64,000 nt of DNA from contig NZ_CP033040.1 of NCBI RefSeq assembly GCF_004293625.1, positions 1,798,001 to 1,862,000 on the forward strand, written 5' to 3'. Within the stretch, counting starts at the first letter, position 1; each line of letters opens with the position of its first letter. This document shows, piece by piece, positions 60,773 through 64,000 of the stretch. The notes beneath the pieces were generated by a model. It was not told where the DNA came from. It made no database searches and worked only from the letters and a program-made list of their open reading frames with translations. The translations under genes and the position numbers were made by a program. Source of the stretch: Thiomicrorhabdus indica (GTDB lineage: Bacteria > Pseudomonadota > Gammaproteobacteria > Thiomicrospirales > Thiomicrospiraceae).

Positions 60773-61609
60773 TTATGCTGATCGTGATATTTCATCCATA
60801 CCGATGGTGTTGTCTTTTAACACTTCAGTCATCATTAATGAACCTAGCGCAAGCTCAACATCTCTCGGATCCAAAATCCCGTTCGCCATTTTTGTAGAGG
60901 CGTGTTGCAACATTGTCTGAAATCCAATTTTATTTCGCATATGATCCAGAGCGTTAAGACGTTCACTTTTTAGTAAATGATGACCAACATATTCATCCAG
61001 AGCTAACACTTCAGCAACAACGGTCGTTGAGGATATATTTCCAATTCGTAGGCGTATATTCTGGTCGATATCGATGGATCTCATAAAACGATTCCTGGCT
61101 TCAAAAGGTATGTGTTTTTCTGCGGATTGAGACAAGAATTCAACGGATTTCGTTTTTGAATCAATCATCGGAATTTCTTTCACGCAGCAAACACCCGTCA
61201 AAATCGTGGGTGAAAAGATCAGCTCATTCATGAGTAGAAAATGCAGCTTATCAATCACATTCAAAACACCGTGTGAACGAACACTTGCCCATACTTGAGC
61301 ACCACTCATTGCCAACTCAACACAACGTCTAACAGCTTTACGCTCATTGATCTCGTCAACCACAAAAATATTGTACTCATCGAGCATTTCATCTGTAACG
61401 TCAGCTAACTTTCCACGGTACACGCTTTTTGATGGCCCTATCTGGCCATCAAAACTTTCAGCAATGAGTTTCATAACCTTATCAGCAGCTTTCAGATCAG
61501 CTGAAGCAATAATATTCAAGCCTGATGCCAGCCGCTGTAAAAACAAAAACGTATCGAGGTGGGCTTCAGAAAAGCCGCAGTCTTTTAAAACAGAATTATA
61601 TTGATGCAT
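60773..61609 (-). CDS. PilT/GspE-like pseudo-ATPase
   Basis: The 278-residue product aligns by eye with the C-terminal ATPase half of PilB/PilT/GspE proteins: FVVDEINERKAVRRCVELAM (Walker B and following), GAQVWASVRSHGVLNVIDKL (the STLHTND region) and ILTGVCC near the usual GV-Q motif. The Walker A site that should lie near GLNIIASADLKAADKVMKLI lacks GK(S/T), so ATP hydrolysis is doubtful. It may be a regulatory or structural relative. It lies directly after the RT gene. Confidence 0.65.
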   Translation of the reverse strand: MHQYNSVLKDCGFSEAHLDTFLFLQRLASGLNIIASADLKAADKVMKLIAESFDGQIGPSKSVYRGKLADVTDEMLDEYNIFVVDEINERKAVRRCVELAMSGAQVWASVRSHGVLNVIDKLHFLLMNELIFSPTILTGVCCVKEIPMIDSKTKSVEFLSQSAEKHIPFEARNRFMRSIDIDQNIRLRIGNISSTTVVAEVLALDEYVGHHLLKSERLNALDHMRNKIGFQTMLQHASTKMANGILDPRDVELALGSLMMTEVLKDNTIGMDEISRSA

Positions 61610-61620
61610 GTTTCCACCTT

Positions 61621-62952
61621 TTATAGATTAAATTTGCTTTGACAATGGGAAAACATCCCTCTGTAAGCAGCAAGGGATTTATCGAAATTTTCTTTGTTTA
61701 AGTTTAATTTACTGTTGGCCAAGTTTCTTTCCACTCGACGATAGGTGTTTCTTCTTAAGTAGACTCGACCAGGTAATATGAAGTATCCCAATAAATCTAT
61801 ACCTTTTGATGTCTGGTTAAATATGGTTTTTTTTGGGTTAAAGTTCATGAGCAACCGTTTCGAAACAAAGTTTTCCATTAAAAGATGGCAACGCTTAATA
61901 AAGCGAATATCCTGGTGAATAATTAAAATATCATCCACATATCGAATGTAATGTTCTACACCTACTACATGCTTCATATACCAATCTAGTTCATTCATTA
62001 CAACATTTGCTATCAATTGAGAATCTAGGTTTCCAATTGGTAGCCCTCTGTCTTGATGAGCTTTAAAAAGGCTTTTATGCTCTGGAACCTTACTGAAATT
62101 CAGGGCATTTCCTTTTTTAATCGCCTCTTCTCTTCGTTGATTAAAAAGGGTTTCATGTAGCAAAAACTGCAAAACATCATTTTCTAAAACACCATCTCGT
62201 TTAAAAATTTTCCAAACGGTTGGCAAGTGAATGCTTGCGAAAAAATTTGCTAAATCAAATTTTCCGAAATATGCAATGTCTTTGTAGTTTTTAGTTTCTT
62301 TTCGCGTTGCTTTAACCGCTCTAGTAACAGCGTTATGTATTCCTCTTCCTGGGATGCATGCATAAGAATCTTGGATAAATCTTTTGTGATACCAGGGTGA
62401 GATTCGGTTATAAATGATGTGGTGAACAACTCTATCTCTAAATTGAGCTGCCCAAACCTCCCTTGGTTTAGGCTTGGTTACAACGAACACTTCGCTCGGT
62501 AGTGGCTTATATCTTTGCGATTTGATCTCTTCAAAGAGGTTGATTAGATTTTTTTCAAGATCCATTTCAAACTGTATTTGATGATCTGAATTTCGCTTAT
62601 TTTTACGACACGAGTAGTAGGCTTTGAATACCTCTTCAAGAGTGAATGGATAATCTGCGATCGGAACAATATCTTCTTGAAGTTTTTCTATAGCACCAAT
62701 AGGTGGAACGGCTTGGTATTGACTGCGGACACAACGAACTCGGTTGAGATTGTTCTTGTTGTTGTTGCTCTGGCTGCCATCACTAAAGCTCTGGTACCAT
62801 GCGTTATTGGCATTGTTCTCAGTGGAAGACCAGTAATTAGCTGTGGCAGCGCCATTGGTAAACACTCTTGCCGATGCACTCGGTTGCTTTTGAGCAGCGT
62901 CGGTTGCGCAGTCAAGCGGCAAGTTCAGTTGTAAATTCAACTTATTATTCAC
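61621..62952 (-). CDS. DGR reverse transcriptase
   Basis: The RT domain runs from about residue 103 to the end. Motifs seen: AAQFRDRVVHHIIYNRISPW, DSYACIPGRGIHNAV, GKFDLANFFASIH, GLPIGNLDSQLIANVV (the SQ form typical of DGR enzymes), the catalytic YIRYVDDILII and LLGYFILPGRVYLR. The open frame starts at a GTG (62952) and passes through the template repeat (residues about 37-77). No ATG, GTG, TTG or CTG codon lies in frame between the TR and the conserved RT region, so the true start is uncertain. It makes mutagenised cDNA from TR RNA. Confidence 0.93.
   Translation of the reverse strand: MNNKLNLQLNLPLDCATDAAQKQPSASARVFTNGAATANYWSSTENNANNAWYQSFSDGSQSNNNKNNLNRVRCVRSQYQAVPPIGAIEKLQEDIVPIADYPFTLEEVFKAYYSCRKNKRNSDHQIQFEMDLEKNLINLFEEIKSQRYKPLPSEVFVVTKPKPREVWAAQFRDRVVHHIIYNRISPWYHKRFIQDSYACIPGRGIHNAVTRAVKATRKETKNYKDIAYFGKFDLANFFASIHLPTVWKIFKRDGVLENDVLQFLLHETLFNQRREEAIKKGNALNFSKVPEHKSLFKAHQDRGLPIGNLDSQLIANVVMNELDWYMKHVVGVEHYIRYVDDILIIHQDIRFIKRCHLLMENFVSKRLLMNFNPKKTIFNQTSKGIDLLGYFILPGRVYLRRNTYRRVERNLANSKLNLNKENFDKSLAAYRGMFSHCQSKFNL
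62696..62715. repeat. 20-bp inverted repeat, RT-side arm
   Basis: CCAATAGGTGGAACGGCTTG is the exact inverse complement of 63067-63086. It lies 6 bases beyond the TR 3' end (coding orientation), inside the start of the RT frame. Confidence 0.9.
62722..62843 (-). repeat. DGR template repeat (TR)
   Basis: These 122 bases align without gaps to the VR at 63509-63630. There are nine differences, all at coding-strand adenines of the TR: 62754, 62759, 62760, 62763, 62780, 62795, 62805, 62807 and 62817 (four A to T, three A to C, two A to G). About 39 adenines are available. The codons are rich in AAC and AAT, as in other DGR templates. Confidence 0.97.
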
Positions 62953-63065
62953 TTCGTCGCTCTGCCTTCTGCACTTTCTACCTGTCTTATGGATTCAGGT
63001 GGTTTACAACAAATACCAGTCAAATCTGCTCTCTCATATTTACCTTAATAAATATAAATCCGGCT

Positions 63066-63440
63066 TCAAGCCGTTCCACCTATTGGCGCTTGTTTTCTTT
63101 TTTCACTTTTTTTCCAACCTTCGGCTTGTTTGCAAATTTCAACGTTTAAATTAGATAGACGAGCAAACTGTCCAATTGAAATAAAGTGCATGTCTTTACA
63201 TAAACGAAGGCTTAGCATAATTAGCTCCATGCGCTCTAAAATTTCTATTATTTTTGAAAGCCTATCTGTTGAAGAATTGTTGACACGATAGATCATGAGA
63301 ACGATATCTCTAGATTGCTCAATCAAATCCTTGCCTAAAACTAATTTGTAGTCCCGTGGAAAATTTTTTACCACTTTCGTAATCATTAAAACTAGGTCAT
63401 AAGTTTTCTTGTAAATGGGTAGATGGTCTGCTCTTGCCAT
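63066..63440 (-). CDS. avd: Avd-like DGR accessory protein (four-helix bundle)
   Basis: The 124-residue product (MARADHLPIYKKTYDLVLMI...) has the pattern of the bAvd/S23-type four-helix bundle family: YDLVLMITKVVKNFPRDYKL, then LIEQSRDIVLMIYRVNN. It is basic at the C-terminus. Avd pentamers bind RT and TR RNA. The start has a GGAGACC site. The last codons lie in the 20-bp inverted repeat arm (63067-63086). Confidence 0.92.
   Translation of the reverse strand: MARADHLPIYKKTYDLVLMITKVVKNFPRDYKLVLGKDLIEQSRDIVLMIYRVNNSSTDRLSKIIEILERMELIMLSLRLCKDMHFISIGQFARLSNLNVEICKQAEGWKKSEKRKQAPIGGTA
63067..63086. repeat. 20-bp inverted repeat, avd-side arm
   Basis: It is the exact inverse complement of 62696-62715 and encodes the end of Avd (PIGGTA). 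Together the arms enclose the TR and about 220 bases upstream of it. Confidence 0.9.
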
Positions 63441-63460
63441 ATGGTCTCCAAAAAATTTCG

Positions 63461-63480
63461 CTGAGCCGTAAACGGCTCAG
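63461..63480. promoter_or_regulatory. Hairpin downstream of VR
   Basis: CTGAGCCG and CGGCTCAG form a perfect 8-bp stem with a 4-base loop, 28 bases beyond the VR 3' end. DGRs such as BPP-1 need a hairpin of similar size after the VR for efficient retrohoming. A weak T run further on (reverse strand) means it could also act as a terminator of the target gene. Confidence 0.7.
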
Positions 63481-63502
63481 AAAGAATCAAATACTCAAAT
63501 AA

Positions 63503-64000
63503 TCAATAACTGCGGACACAACGAACTCGGTTGAGATTGTACTTGAGGTCGTTGCTCTGGCTGCCAACACTAAAGCTCTGGGACCATGCGTAAGTGGCAT
63601 TGTCCTCAGTGGAAGACCAGTAATTAGCTGGGGAGAATCCTCCAATTAAGTCCTTTTGTGCAAAGAGGCTGTTCAACTGAGTCTTGGCTGGTAAATACCA
63701 GCCACTCCCTTTGTCAGAACAAAGTTTTGCTGCCACAGCATTTGATGAATTATTTGGTAAGCAGCTTTGTGTGATTGAGGTGTTATATTCTCCGTTTGTG
63801 GTTGAGGATGCCCCAGTAGATTGGTTGTAGCATCCATATTCAGCTGTACGATTTTCATCAAAAAGTGCAGCAGCCATACCTGGTTCAACCGTTATGCCTC
63901 CATTTGGACTTACAGTCTTGACATACAAAGAGCCACTGGCTTCTAAATAAAATCGACACTTTGTAACACCTGAATAAGACATACAGTTTGGATATAAATT
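63503..64000 (-). CDS. DGR target protein, DUF1566/Lcl (C-type-lectin-like) domain, 5' partial
   Basis: The frame is open to the right edge, so the ATG at 63982 is probably internal. The visible C-terminal 165 residues contain the DUF1566/Lcl pattern: AAKLCSDKGSGWYLPAKTQL, ANYWSSTEDNATYAWSQSFS and the last NLNRVRCVRSY. The VR encodes the final ~41 residues. Eight of them differ from the TR-encoded peptide (several Asn to Asp, Thr, Tyr or Leu). It is probably an exported binding protein; its anchor lies outside the window. Confidence 0.9.
   Translation of the reverse strand, partial: NLYPNCMSYSGVTKCRFYLEASGSLYVKTVSPNGGITVEPGMAAALFDENRTAEYGCYNQSTGASSTTNGEYNTSITQSCLPNNSSNAVAAKLCSDKGSGWYLPAKTQLNSLFAQKDLIGGFSPANYWSSTEDNATYAWSQSFSVGSQSNDLKYNLNRVRCVRSY
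63509..63630 (-). repeat. DGR variable repeat (VR)
   Basis: 122 bases, offset 787 from the TR, no indels. It ends two codons before the target stop. All nine mismatches fall on TR adenines, the signature of adenine-specific mutagenic retrohoming. Confidence 0.97.

Noticed and set aside
63503-63982. ATG at 63982 as the true start of the DGR target
   Set aside because: The frame continues open to the window edge and no ribosome binding site precedes this ATG; a surface protein would need an upstream signal.

Overview
The window comes from an AT-rich gammaproteobacterium. The evidence is the initiator tRNA and tRNA-Ser types, the P4-type integrases, and a complete genomic-island (MPF-G) type IV secretion module of the kind found in ICEHin1056 and PFGI-1. 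Gene content does not identify a genus. Four blocks are visible: a short chromosomal segment, two islands stacked at a tRNA-Ser gene, a second chromosomal segment, and a large integrative conjugative element (ICE) that runs off the right edge.

Positions 1-2.5 kb hold two chromosomal genes, an acidic protein and a membrane-anchored coiled-coil protein. From about 3 to 6.4 kb lies a decayed island with two HEPN-like genes and an integrase stump. From 6448 to 18117 lies an intact 11.7 kb satellite-like island with a DUF927 helicase, a TOPRIM primase, AlpA, an acetyltransferase toxin pair, a BrnA-like antitoxin, a P4-type integrase and no phage structural genes. It carries a 48-bp tandem repeat array (15241-15864) with one outlying copy near its other end, and GTTACGA-type repeats at both ends. 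Copies of the tRNA-Ser 3' end mark its boundaries.

Positions 18.2-22.6 kb are chromosomal: tRNA-Ser, a degenerate GGDEF protein, an NmrA-like/DUF4345 pair and a divergent AraC regulator. A displaced 3' fragment of the initiator tRNA-fMet gene (22621-22670) marks the left ICE boundary. The ICE then shows ParA, ParB, a DUF2857 protein and a TrfA-like replication initiator with eight iterons; accessory genes at 27.5-40.6 kb (VapBC, RES/Xre, an AAA ATPase with a TOPRIM-like partner, a serine recombinase, many tiny membrane proteins); a reverse-strand conjugation module at 40.6-60.6 kb; a pilus-ATPase-like pseudo-enzyme; and at the right edge a diversity-generating retroelement (DGR). ICE integrase, relaxase and right end were not seen and probably lie beyond 64 kb.

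Two systems stand out. First, the DGR has target, Avd, template repeat (TR) and reverse transcriptase (RT) in the canonical order. TR and variable repeat (VR) are 122 bp each and differ at nine positions, all adenines of the TR on the coding strand. A perfect 20-bp inverted repeat brackets the TR, and the TR is read in frame with the RT with no usual start codon between them. Second, five leader sequences in the 29.7-39 kb region share one RNA architecture: a hairpin, an H-type pseudoknot and a strong hairpin before the ribosome binding site. Their stems change by compensatory substitutions. They precede small, mostly membrane or unknown genes, and I do not recognise the family.

All assignments come from reading the sequence and recalled family motifs. 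No database search or folding program was run.
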